This document shows, piece after piece, positions 44,348 through 52,645 of a stretch of 64,000 nucleotides of DNA. Where the stretch lies: the NCBI GenBank assembly GCA_048772705.1, contig JBLWGC010000143.1, forward strand, positions 62,001 to 126,000, in the 5' to 3' direction. The translations under genes and the position numbers were made by a program. The stretch's first letter is position 1, and every line of letters starts with the position of its first letter. The notes under the pieces were generated by a model that worked only from the letters and a program-made list of their open reading frames with translations, did no database searches and was not told where the DNA came from. This DNA is from Leidyana gryllorum EB-2025a (taxonomy: Eukaryota; Apicomplexa).

Positions 44348-45115
44348 ATGATCTTCACTACTCTGTCCTTTCTTCTACTCACACAATGTACAGGTGCCCA
44401 ACTCAAGGTGGGCCGACCACAAGCCGTTGTAATGAGGTCGCCGAGGGCGCCTGCCATACCCACTGAACTCATCGTACAGCCCACCTTTGATGGATGTGCG
44501 GCGAACATGGATGAATGCTCACGTGTGAATAATTTGCCATCTTTGATTGAATGCCGCGATGCAGTTGAGCAAGTAGCTGGTTGTGACTTTACCATCAAGT
44601 CTCTGCGTGCATTTATCCCACCCACCAAGCAGTATCAGTGCCATTCTCGCTATGTATGGGGAATAGACCTCTCCTCACTCAGTGGATACTCACTGGTCAA
44701 TAATGCTCGTGTCCGTGGTTTATGGGAGCCTGACTGTCAGGAACCTATCTTTGCATTCTCAGCTCGAACGCTAAACTGCAGATTGCATGGCGAGACTTTG
44801 ACACCCTCTTCCATTTCAAAAAGTAGCGAGAAGGGAGATCTTATCATAGAATTTAACGGATTAGATGTTTCGAATACCACAACATTACTGTTCACACGAC
44901 CTTCCTGTGCCTTGGACGACAAAGCGCTGAGCCAAGTGGTGCTGAGTCTATCACTCGCAACCACCCCCCAGAACGAAGGAGCCCCCTATGAAACAATGCT
45001 ACTCCGGGACGAAATTGACTTTGCTGAAGTGTCGGAAGGAATCAACGCGGCCTTCCTGACCTCCGTATCTAGTGGCATCATCAGTGCTGCAATATATGGT
45101 GCACTCTCCTACTAA
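44348..45115 (+). CDS. Secreted or GPI-anchored protein, 255 aa
   Basis: Single exon. MIFTTLSFLLLTQCTGAQL is a signal peptide. The mature region has eight cysteines, including CAANMDEC and CRDAVEQVAGC. One sequon (NTT) is present. The last 25 residues are small and hydrophobic (SVSSGIISAAIYGALSY) with an upstream Gly/Asn, compatible with a GPI signal or a C-terminal anchor. No family is recognised. Upstream there are two T-runs: GTTTTTTGATGG and CTTTTTATTTG. Confidence 0.72.
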   Translation: MIFTTLSFLLLTQCTGAQLKVGRPQAVVMRSPRAPAIPTELIVQPTFDGCAANMDECSRVNNLPSLIECRDAVEQVAGCDFTIKSLRAFIPPTKQYQCHSRYVWGIDLSSLSGYSLVNNARVRGLWEPDCQEPIFAFSARTLNCRLHGETLTPSSISKSSEKGDLIIEFNGLDVSNTTTLLFTRPSCALDDKALSQVVLSLSLATTPQNEGAPYETMLLRDEIDFAEVSEGINAAFLTSVSSGIISAAIYGALSY

Positions 45116-45169
45116 CGAAAAACCAACCCCCCACACTGTTTGTGCTCATAGCAAAGAGCGCACCCTAAG

Positions 45170-45439
45170 ATGCCGGAACCACGAGCGGCACGCGATATGG
45201 AACCAGGTGATCGACAGACACTGCAGGATCTGTGTCAGCCACTCGGCGTTATTTTGCGGGACCGGCCGTTGCTGAAACGGTTCGGACAAGCTATGATTAT
45301 CGGAGGCCTGACAACTTATGTCCCAGGGCTCGTGTTGCTACCCTCAAAGCGAGCCAGACACGGCGCCTTCATGTTTGGGGCGGGGGTAGGTTTCGGATGG
45401 ACTCTTCGAAACCTTACGTTCGTTGCCGAAGACGTTTGA
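45170..45439 (+). CDS. MIC10-like small mitochondrial inner-membrane protein
   Basis: Single exon, 89 aa. Two short hydrophobic segments are separated by a basic turn: AMIIGGLTTYVPGLVLL, PSKRARHG, AFMFGAGVGFGW. MIC10 (MINOS1) has two membrane hairpin segments with glycine-zipper repeats and a basic loop (family form GfGlGvvfS...KRR-wP...GsGfGlGmAY). The match in the second segment is good; the first has only GG. MIC10 bends the inner membrane at crista junctions in the MICOS complex. An alternative is another small TMEM14- or complex-I-associated protein. Confidence 0.45.
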   Translation: MPEPRAARDMEPGDRQTLQDLCQPLGVILRDRPLLKRFGQAMIIGGLTTYVPGLVLLPSKRARHGAFMFGAGVGFGWTLRNLTFVAEDV

Positions 45440-45538
45440 ATTCGATGCTGAAGGCATGATCTGTAGGTGCGTGCGATTGTGTTCGATCGAACTTTTTTGG
45501 CATTCTGCGTTTGTCCACGAATTGGCAAAGATTCATTT

Positions 45539-46173
45539 ATGAAGGTTGTTGAAACACTGAAGTAAGCAATTCCAACCTATACCGATCAGTCTCAACGTAG
45601 CAAGATAGCGCAGGCAGAGATTGCCGCAGAGCTGGAAGAAGTTACCAGAGCTACACATCTTGCGTCCATCAAAGATTATGAGCACCTTATCAAAAACACG
45701 GAAGTACATCTTCGGCACCTCTTAGACCAAAACAAAGCTCACCACGACAATTGGGAGAGACACAGAGCGAACATCAACTCCCTCAAAGTCCATATTGATG
45801 CACAGAGGGCCGATCGACAACGTTGTGAGCGTGAGATTCTCCATCTTAAGGGTCAACAGGACTTTCTGACTGTCAAACCTGTAAGTGGCTGCGACTCATC
45901 TGCGCTTACATGAAACACAGCGGATTCTACCCAATTATCACGAAAAGCTCGCATATTTGCGTGTCGATCCGGAGCACGTGTCTGCACAGGTACGGTTCTT
46001 CCCCTCGAGAAATATAGTTCGCTTTTCAGATTTCGGAGTTGATCCAGCAGTCAATTGCCGCCAAGCGCCGAATTCGTCCTGAAGAGTTGGGGCGCTCAGC
46101 AACCAAGAAATACCATGGGGAAGCGGGTGACGAAAATAAAAGAGGAGAAACCGCCTGTGAGAGTACAAATTAG
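45539..46173 (+). CDS. Coiled-coil protein, 171 aa, four exons
   Basis: Three introns of 39-40 nt are removed; the sum is 172 codons with the stop. The product is almost wholly helical with heptads from about residue 8 to 150 (IAAELEEVTRATHLASIKDY; WERHRANINSLKVHIDAQRA). The C-terminal tail is basic. A loose resemblance to THOC7-type coiled coils (helix, then YHEKLAYLRVDPEH) is noted but weak. TTTTTTGGC lies about 40 nt before the ATG. The stop TAG (46171-46173) is one base from the next gene's ATG. Confidence 0.6.
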
Positions 46174-46174
46174 G

Positions 46175-47164
46175 ATGACATTCAAGTCTTCCTCGCCTTT
46201 GAGCCCAAGCGAAGTTCAACCTCGTTCAAGATGCGATACGGTCAAAGCCACCACCCGTGTCAAGCGGCAGGCCGTTACAGAAACCAAGGACACTGGGGAT
46301 AAAGGAGTTCGTGCTGGCAGAAGTGCTAAAGCTGGGGCAGAGGCTGCATTGAAACATGAGGTTGTCAAAGTGAATGGTAGAGGTTCAACGAGTAAAACTG
46401 CCCCCCCGGTGGCAGTCTCAAAGGACGTGAGACGTGAGGCTCAGGCGACTAAGGGAGGAGGAAAGCAACACGAATCACTTCCTGTAAAGAAGCCAGAGAG
46501 CAGTAATCAGGGTGCGGAGAAGGCGACGAAGGAACGAAGAACTTCGAAGAAGTCCGAGAAGAAGAAGAAAGCCTCGAAGACTCGTAAGCGTACACGCAAG
46601 AAGCTGAGTGAGGCGACACGGGACCAACTGCGAGAACGATTGGCAGCCCCATTGCCAATAAGTGAACCTTTGAGTGCGTTACTGGGCGGCATGGCGGAAT
46701 GCTCACGTTCCGCTGCGACTAAAGGCGTCTGGGACTACATAAAAGCACATCAGCTGCAGAGTCCTGATGATGGGCGAATGGTCCGGTGCGATACTAAGCT
46801 CAAGCAAGTGTTTGGTGACGAGGCGTACGTACATATGTTAGAAATCCCCAAACTTCTCAACCGGTGCTTTGTGGCCAAGAAGGAACCGTTGAACGAAGTT
46901 AAGGTGAAGACTGGCGATCAGGGTTTGGTTGAGATCCAGAATCCGGACAGTCCGAACTTTGTTCCGTCAACGGCTGACTTTGAATCCGCAGTACAAGCCC
47001 AGAGAGCGAGTTGTCAGCGGCAACGTGTCGCTGACTATCCAACGGCGAAAGTTCACGACACAGTCCCAAGGATTCGCAGCCTCTCAGGCGGACTTCTCGC
47101 TTCTCCGAACCATTGTCGTAGTACTCGGGAGGCTCCCAAAGTGATCGAGCTCGACAGCGATTGA
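46175..47164 (+). CDS. SWIB/MDM2-domain protein
   Basis: Single exon, 329 aa from the ATG at 46175. The same frame is open to an upstream ATG at 46115, which would overlap the previous gene by 59 bp. The first 150 residues are Lys-rich (RRTSKKSEKKKKASKTRKRT). The SWIB domain follows: LPISEPLSALLGGMAECSRS, AATKGVWDYIKAHQLQSP, MVRCDTKLKQVFGDEAYVHM, EIPKLLNRCF. This is the fold of BAF60/SMARCD and TRI1-type proteins. A separate basic extension plus one SWIB copy fits a chromatin or UAF30-like role. The C-terminal region is disordered. Nuclear location is expected. Confidence 0.85.
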   Translation: MTFKSSSPLSPSEVQPRSRCDTVKATTRVKRQAVTETKDTGDKGVRAGRSAKAGAEAALKHEVVKVNGRGSTSKTAPPVAVSKDVRREAQATKGGGKQHESLPVKKPESSNQGAEKATKERRTSKKSEKKKKASKTRKRTRKKLSEATRDQLRERLAAPLPISEPLSALLGGMAECSRSAATKGVWDYIKAHQLQSPDDGRMVRCDTKLKQVFGDEAYVHMLEIPKLLNRCFVAKKEPLNEVKVKTGDQGLVEIQNPDSPNFVPSTADFESAVQAQRASCQRQRVADYPTAKVHDTVPRIRSLSGGLLASPNHCRSTREAPKVIELDSD

Positions 47165-47175
47165 AGTGTCTTGTG

Positions 47176-48765
47176 ATGTCAAGATTACTACTCGTATTCG
47201 CGATTACGCTTGCTCTCGGAAGCAGCGGGGATGTACGAGCGCCTGGGCGTTTACTGCAGTATCTGAGTCCCACGCCGATTCCTGAAGTTCCTCGTGATGA
47301 GGTCCCACGGCCGCCTGAACATCTGCATCCGACTAAATCCACTACTTTACCTCCGCGAGCGATGGATCCCATATTTCAGAATCACGATCTATTTAATTTC
47401 CGGCTGAATAGCACTATATTGCAGGGTTTGAACTTGACTGAGAAGGCGGGCAAGTTGGGTCAATTGTTCGAGGGTGCGGCCAGTGAGTGGGATCGCGCAG
47501 GACGGTACCGTTGGCCCATTCGACAAGTGATGAAGGCGTTGGCCAGAGAAGAGACTCTTCCCACCCTGTTTCCTGGACAGTCGATGCCTCTTCCGTCTAT
47601 AAGAGATGACATCCTTTGTAACCCGGATGTGACGCCAGGAGGGTGCGCGTCGGCTGGTGATCTGGGACGCGCCATTGGTGAACCGATCGCCCAATTGGTA
47701 TCGCAGACCAACATGTTCCGATATCAACAGTATGCAGGAGACATTCTCCTAAGTTTGCACGTGAGTGACGAACAATCAGACGAAAGATGACTGCTTGCGA
47801 TCGCAGGATCGAGCCACTCGGGGGCTAACTGAGACGATGATCGATACGCTTGAGATGGAGCCCACAGTGCACACTGTTGAAGAAGTGCTCAAGGGTTTGA
47901 AGAAACCAGTCACGGTTCTACGGAAAGACAATCAGTATTGGGCCACATTCAAGAATGTCTCTGAAGGCCTCTTCTACGGCCCGGCTGACCGTATAGATCG
48001 CCCTGCAGAGGAAAGACAGAAAATGAAGGCGGTCAAGAAGAACATCCGACAGAAAGCCTTATGTGATGTCACTGGCGATCTGCTCGGTGGGTGCGACACC
48101 TTTAACAAGACAAACACTGACGATGACGCCGATGCGAGCAGAGTATTCAATCCCATTCCAGTGGGAGGAAAGCGGAACCCATTGGGTTTCTGGAGTAAGT
48201 AGCAGCCGGTTGGCGACTTGAATTCATTCATCTTTCCTCAACAGATCACGTCTATGTTTACGGCTTCGAATTGTCCTGTCGGGCGCATGGATCGTGCACT
48301 GCAGGAACATCCAACCTGCAGCCCGAATTGTTTGACGGAACGTATCAGTTTGATGGTGTGAACCCGGTCAACGGGTCTCCCGTGTATGTGAAGATCGATC
48401 CAGCGCCGATATTTACCAATTTTGGAACTGTCCGGAAGCTTTTCTTGTGGCAAGAACGCACTCCCATCGCCACAAACGATCAGGGGCCACAAGAAGGTCT
48501 GTGGGCGGCGATCACCCCACAGGTCCCTGGGTTTGATCACACTTTCTATGGCAGTAGAGCTCCTTATGCTTTCTACAGTGGTGTCGACACGCCGTCCAAG
48601 TGTCTAAAACCTGAGGATTTCCCGACTTGCGTAAGCAATGATCAGGGCGCGTGGCGATTCGCACGGATGACGGCCTCTACCTGCACTGGAGTGACTTATA
48701 CCAATTTATGTGTGTTCCCATCAAAAGTTATGATATTCCCGACCAAACATCGCGAAGTCATTTAG
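47176..48765 (+). CDS. Large secreted glycoprotein-like protein, 497 aa
   Basis: Three exons, introns of 46 and 50 nt, 498 codons with the stop. MSRLLLVFAITLALGSSG is a signal peptide. Sequons NST, NLT and NVS lie in the first two exons. Cysteines are spread through the second half (CRAHGSC, CVSNDQGAW, CTGVTYTNLC). There is no C-terminal anchor. It looks globular. Aromatic repeats such as VYVYGFELSC and HTFYGSRAPYAFYSG suggest beta structure. No family is recognised. The gene starts 11 bp after the SWIB stop. Confidence 0.7.
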
Positions 48766-48821
48766 AAACACTGGTGTGTATATCTATATATGTATATAGA
48801 GGGAAATGATTCAGCTATGCA

Positions 48822-49697
48822 TCACGTGAACCTTAAATTCGTGCTGAATAGCGGTTGTAACATCTCTGCTAAACCGCTACCGGCGGTACCGGCAATATTC
48901 AGGGCTGTACGGAATACAGCCAAGTTACTGACTTTGGCCCGTAATTCTTGATCGTTGCTTTCAATTAAATGGTCCCACATGACTTTCTTTTGGTGCTTCC
49001 GCAATTCATCTACAGCGGTCGTTCTGTCCACAATAGTTTGGGGGAAGTGATGGACTGCGACCCCGTGAGGATTCGCCAGCCCTCCCTGTTGATGGACTAT
49101 GACAGTATTCGGCGGCCGAGGTGACGCCGAACCTATCACCTGTACCGCCGAACCAGGTACTGCCGCTGCAGGGTGAGCGGGAGCTCCAGCGATTGTATGT
49201 ACTGCCGCTGCAGGGTGAGCGGGAGCTCCAGCGATTGTATGTACTGCCGCTGCAGGGGCAATAGGAGGGGCTGCGAGCGAAGCCGGGTACATTTGCTGTA
49301 GCGCGACGAGAGCCTGATGACCGCCCATCTGCCCCCCACGTGATTGGAAGCATTTATTCAATAAACAGTCGAACTCGTGTTGCTGTAGATTCATATCTTT
49401 GAGATCGTTGGCGAACTTCTTGATACGCTCAGCCGTCTTTACCTCCTGATAGAGATTCATATGTGCAGCAGCGGCTTTCAACTGGTCCTGCTGTACTGGA
49501 GGGTTGGCGGGGGCGGGGGCAGGGACCGGGACAGGAACCTGTGATTGTCGAGGGGAAGCGACGGAGCTGGAATAAGAGTTCAGGAAGGATGAGGTGGTCG
49601 AGCTTGAGTTCAGGGAGGATGCAATCAGCACCATATGGGCCAGATCTGTCTTGGGGGACCGATCTGGCTGTCCTCCTCCCAAGTGGATTGGGATCAT
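48822..49697 (-). CDS. Ala/Pro-rich helical protein with internal tandem repeat, 291 aa
   Basis: Single exon. Order: a short N-terminal segment (DLAHMVLIASSLNSSS), a Ser/Val/Pro-rich linker, a helix (VKTAERIKKFANDLKDM), an Ala/Pro-rich section with a 14-residue repeat (VHTIAGAPAHPAAA) in two copies, then a C-terminal helical region (ELRKHQKKVMWDHLIESNDQ). It shares this arrangement with the 325-aa gene at 50505-51482 on the same strand, on the other side of archease. No known domain. The ATG is 31 bp from the archease ATG. Confidence 0.65.
   Translation of the reverse strand: MIPIHLGGGQPDRSPKTDLAHMVLIASSLNSSSTTSSFLNSYSSSVASPRQSQVPVPVPAPAPANPPVQQDQLKAAAAHMNLYQEVKTAERIKKFANDLKDMNLQQHEFDCLLNKCFQSRGGQMGGHQALVALQQMYPASLAAPPIAPAAAVHTIAGAPAHPAAAVHTIAGAPAHPAAAVPGSAVQVIGSASPRPPNTVIVHQQGGLANPHGVAVHHFPQTIVDRTTAVDELRKHQKKVMWDHLIESNDQELRAKVSNLAVFRTALNIAGTAGSGLAEMLQPLFSTNLRFT
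49159..49257. repeat. 42-bp perfect tandem repeat, about 2.4 copies, in coding sequence
   Basis: Two identical 42-bp units (49159-49200 and 49201-49242) are followed by 15 bases of a third. The period is a multiple of three, so it encodes an in-frame 14-residue repeat. Perfect identity at the DNA level points to recent expansion. Confidence 0.95.
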
Positions 49698-49728
49698 ATT
49701 GTTTTTTTTTTGCAACTTGGCGCGCATA
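49698..49728. promoter_or_regulatory. 31-bp bidirectional start region with a T10 tract
   Basis: Ten T's followed by GCAAC run toward the archease gene. The same tract is A's toward the Ala/Pro-rich gene. It is the clearest T-run in the window. Confidence 0.5.
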
Positions 49729-50464
49729 ATGGCGGCCAGAGAAGAAGATGAGTATGTTGTTCTCCACGGGTACAAAATAAGACGTCGTCGAGAACGCAGC
49801 CACACAGACGAGCTCGCTGACGGGCTCCAACCGGACGTTCAAGCCGCCTCCAAAGAGTGTGGTGGTGATACTACTGCCGTTGAGGGGGATGTCACGGAAT
49901 GCCTTCAGTTGACGCAGTGGGAGTATCACGATCATACGGCCGACATCCGGCTGCTGAGCATTGGTTCTTCCTTCCCAACGGCCCTTATCAGTTTGGGGCT
50001 GGGGATGTTCAATTATATGACCGACATCACTTTGGTGGAGCCAAAGGAACGTCGGGAGATCACTGCGACCGCCGATAGTATTGATATGTTGGTGTGGCAC
50101 TTCCTCGATGAGTTGTTATATTTGTATGGGAGCGAGTACTTTATCGCGACTAAATTGGGTATCAAACGTCTTTATCGCCGGCCGACCGCGAATGATCAAT
50201 TGGCTATCGATCTTGACGTCCCGGTGGAGAACAATTCGCAAGCCGACGGCGACAACGCCTATAGGCTCGTTGTCACTGCGCTGGGGGAAAAGTTCGATCG
50301 TGAACGCCACTCACAGGGTGAGGTGCTTCTTTGTGGTCGCCGTTGCCGCCAATGAGCAATTTTCATTCTTAGGAACGGAAATTAAAGCTATCACTATGCA
50401 CGACATGTTGATCACAAAGCGTGATGATGGGTCTATATCTTTAGAAGTACTGTTGGACATCTAA
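49729..50464 (+). CDS. Archease, activator of the RtcB tRNA/RNA ligase
   Basis: Two exons split by a 55-nt intron; 226 aa. After an N-terminal extension of about 65 residues comes WEYHDHTADIRLLSIGSSFP, the family signature with the metal-binding Asp pair. Then ALISLGLGMFNYMTDI, DMLVWHFLDELLYLY and the C-terminal GTEIKAITMHDMLI with SLEVLLDI close the fold. The archease core is about 140 residues, so the N-terminal part is extra. Archease lets RtcB turn over in tRNA intron ligation and RNA repair. Its presence implies an RtcB-type ligase elsewhere in the genome. Two look-alike Ala/Pro-rich genes lie on either side. Confidence 0.92.
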
Positions 50465-50504
50465 TATTGTGGTGAGAAGAAAAAAATCATTGAAGTGATA
50501 ATTC

Positions 50505-51482
50505 TCAAGCAGTCGGTGCAGTCAACTTGTCGGCACTGTCCAGAGATTCCTTGAGGTCGTTCAAGAACAGCCGGTCACCTGGTAAACGCGATCCGGCAAA
50601 CCATGTCTCGTAGATACGTCGAGCTGTCTGAGCCTTCATATCGTAAAGCTTGCTAAGGTGCTGCTGATTTTGTGCCTCGAAGAAGGCTCGCAACGTATCC
50701 ATATCGGCTGTGCTTGGCTGTTCCATTGTCTGAGGCACCAGAATAAGGGGACTGGCTCCCACCAATGTGGTAGCCGTACCGACCGGGACAGCTGCCGTGG
50801 TGGCAGCGACAGCCGCCGCAGCCGGTGCTGCAGCAGGTTGCACAAGCATTTGTCCAACCAGTTCTGCGGCTGCGGTAGGCGAAGGTGTGGGAGGTACCGT
50901 GACGACCCGAGCGTTTGCGGGAACAGCGGGGTTGAGCATCGCGGTAGGCGCAACCTGGGCAGCTCCAGGTGCAGGAGCTGCAGCAGGCGGAGCCGCCAGA
51001 GCGAGGTGGGCAGCTGGTGCGAATCCCCAGGCGGCCATGGGCGCCGTGGCACCAAACATGGCTGGTGAACGCGTCATCGAAAAGTTGTTCTTCGGGCGTC
51101 CCAACAGATTCTTCAACATTGTTCTCTTTCGGCACTGCTCTTCCAAGTCTTTAGCAAACTGGGCAAACTCTTGTGCTCTTTGCTTATGTCCGAAAAGTGA
51201 TGTCGCTACGGCTGTTTGACAGAGTTGTGAGCGAGTGACCGTTGTCGGGGGAGGTAAGGTGTACAGTGCGGGGCCGTTCATGGCCTTCTCTGAATAGTGG
51301 ACAGACATACTGGATCCCGACCCAGAAGACGACGACGAGCCACTGGCACTTCCTGAGCTTCCCGCTGATCCAGAACTGGCGGAAGTGGAAGATAGCGAGT
51401 TACCAGCGACGAGAACATGAAGCAACTCTGCTCCTTGGAAAGACTTATCTTCCTTGACGCTGACACGGGGAATGACAGTCAT
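50505..51482 (-). CDS. Ala/Pro/Ser-rich helical protein, 325 aa, likely paralogue of the 48.8-kb gene
   Basis: Single exon. Layout: an N-terminal segment (ELLHVLVAGNSLSSTSASSG), a Ser/Gly tract, a helix (KQRAQEFAQFAKDLEEQC), a long Ala/Pro section (AAPPAAAPAPGAAQVAPTA), then a C-terminal helical end (RLPGDRLFLNDLKESLDSAD). Order and key residues parallel the gene at 48822-49697. The Ala/Pro codons produce long false ORFs on both strands. No domain is recognised. The ATG follows ATTTTGTCGGC. Confidence 0.65.
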   Translation of the reverse strand: MTVIPRVSVKEDKSFQGAELLHVLVAGNSLSSTSASSGSAGSSGSASGSSSSSGSGSSMSVHYSEKAMNGPALYTLPPPTTVTRSQLCQTAVATSLFGHKQRAQEFAQFAKDLEEQCRKRTMLKNLLGRPKNNFSMTRSPAMFGATAPMAAWGFAPAAHLALAAPPAAAPAPGAAQVAPTAMLNPAVPANARVVTVPPTPSPTAAAELVGQMLVQPAAAPAAAAVAATTAAVPVGTATTLVGASPLILVPQTMEQPSTADMDTLRAFFEAQNQQHLSKLYDMKAQTARRIYETWFAGSRLPGDRLFLNDLKESLDSADKLTAPTA

Positions 51483-51576
51483 GCCGACAAAATAGATCGA
51501 TCCTTTTTAAAAAAAAAGTATGCTACTAGATATCGATCTCGGACGACATAGTATTTTTTTGTTCTGATACTTCGCA
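51483..51576. promoter_or_regulatory. 94-bp divergent region with two T-runs
   Basis: On the plus strand GTATTTTTTTGTTC lies 20-30 nt before the F-box ATG. On the minus strand a long T/A block (nine A's at 51510-51518) and ATTTTGTCGGC precede the other ATG. Confidence 0.45.
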
Positions 51577-52528
51577 ATGGATCGGCTGCCTGTGGTTATT
51601 TTGGCTCGGGTGTGCTCATATCTGAGACTCCCTGATTTGAAAAGTTTGTCTCTCTTGAACACTAGATTTCATCGCCTTTTTGAGGTACAGCAAGATATAT
51701 GGAACTGCTTATTACGCGAAAGATACCACTACGTTGTGAATGAGGAGAGCCATACGCCATTTCTTGCCCGAACCACTTTCCGTAAATTTGATGAAGGTCT
51801 CCGGTTCCGAGCTAATTTCGTAAGCGCCCATCTCTCTTTCCAACGAGACCGAGCGCTACTCTCAGGACGGAGCGCACACCGACAATGTCACTTACTGGGA
51901 ACGCGATAGTCCGTGCCCAGAAAGTCGCTATGGGAAAGTGATGATGCTCAAATACGTGTGGTGGCTTGAGGGAGCCATCCGGATTCGCAACATCCCCCCA
52001 GGACGTTATGCTGTTATATGGAGAGTGCAGATGCCCGATTCCTGGAGCTGCGACCCCGCTATCACGATGTTCCATACCGTCTTCCCCCTACGCTCTGCAA
52101 CCGCGCTGGGGTTAACGGACACACGAGAGGTCGTCGACAAACGAGGAGGAGATGGATGGATACAGAAGGTCGTAGGGCGCCCAACAGAGGATGAGCTGGT
52201 TGAGACCCCTCGATACTGTCATCGCTTTTACAAAGGAGACTGCAGTGTTTGGCATATCCCCAACTGGAGTTATCTCGTCTTCCCTGCCTCTTTGCACATA
52301 TCCGAGATGTCTGATATCTATTTGGGAACCTATGATGTCAGCGGCAACAGCCATCAATCCACCGCGTACGACTGGGTGCAGTTGTTACCCCTGAAGCGCG
52401 ACGACCCAAATCCCATTCATTCAGAGGCATTCCGACGCTTCATCAAGGAGGAGGAGGCTTTTTGTGCTGCCCACCCACCACCGGAAGGGGCAACAAGAGA
52501 AGGTGGTCACAGGGGGAGACGATTCTGA
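51577..52528 (+). CDS. F-box protein with PP2-like C-terminal domain
   Basis: Exons 51577-51819 and 51866-52528; 301 aa. Residues 1-48 are an F-box: LPVVILARVCSYLRLPDLKS then NTRFHRLFEVQQDIWNCLL. The C-terminal part contains TYWERDSPCPESRYGKVMML, KYVWWLEGAIRI and NIPPGRYAVIWRVQ, then LVFPASLHISEMSDIYLGTY. This resembles the lectin-like PP2 domain of F-box PP2 proteins (sRF-kVa-L--V-WLei-G--p-g-Y-v-wr). The F-box would bind SKP1 in an SCF ubiquitin ligase, and the PP2 part would choose glycan or protein substrates. The F-box is confident; the PP2 call is likely. Confidence 0.8.
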
Positions 52529-52645
52529 CAAAACAACATCAGCTTCTTCCCTGCAGTCGACTCGATAGCTTTAACCAAACGCGACATGACATTGTGTTGA
52601 TGAAACTACTTATTCGTGACTGCCTTTTTTCAGCCCCTAATCTCT

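Noticed and set aside
50653-51219. Overlapping ORFs on both strands around 50.6-51.2 kb
   Set aside because: They are shadows of an Ala/Pro-rich gene whose GC-rich codons leave other frames open; composition in those frames is Cys, Arg or Gln rich without structure.
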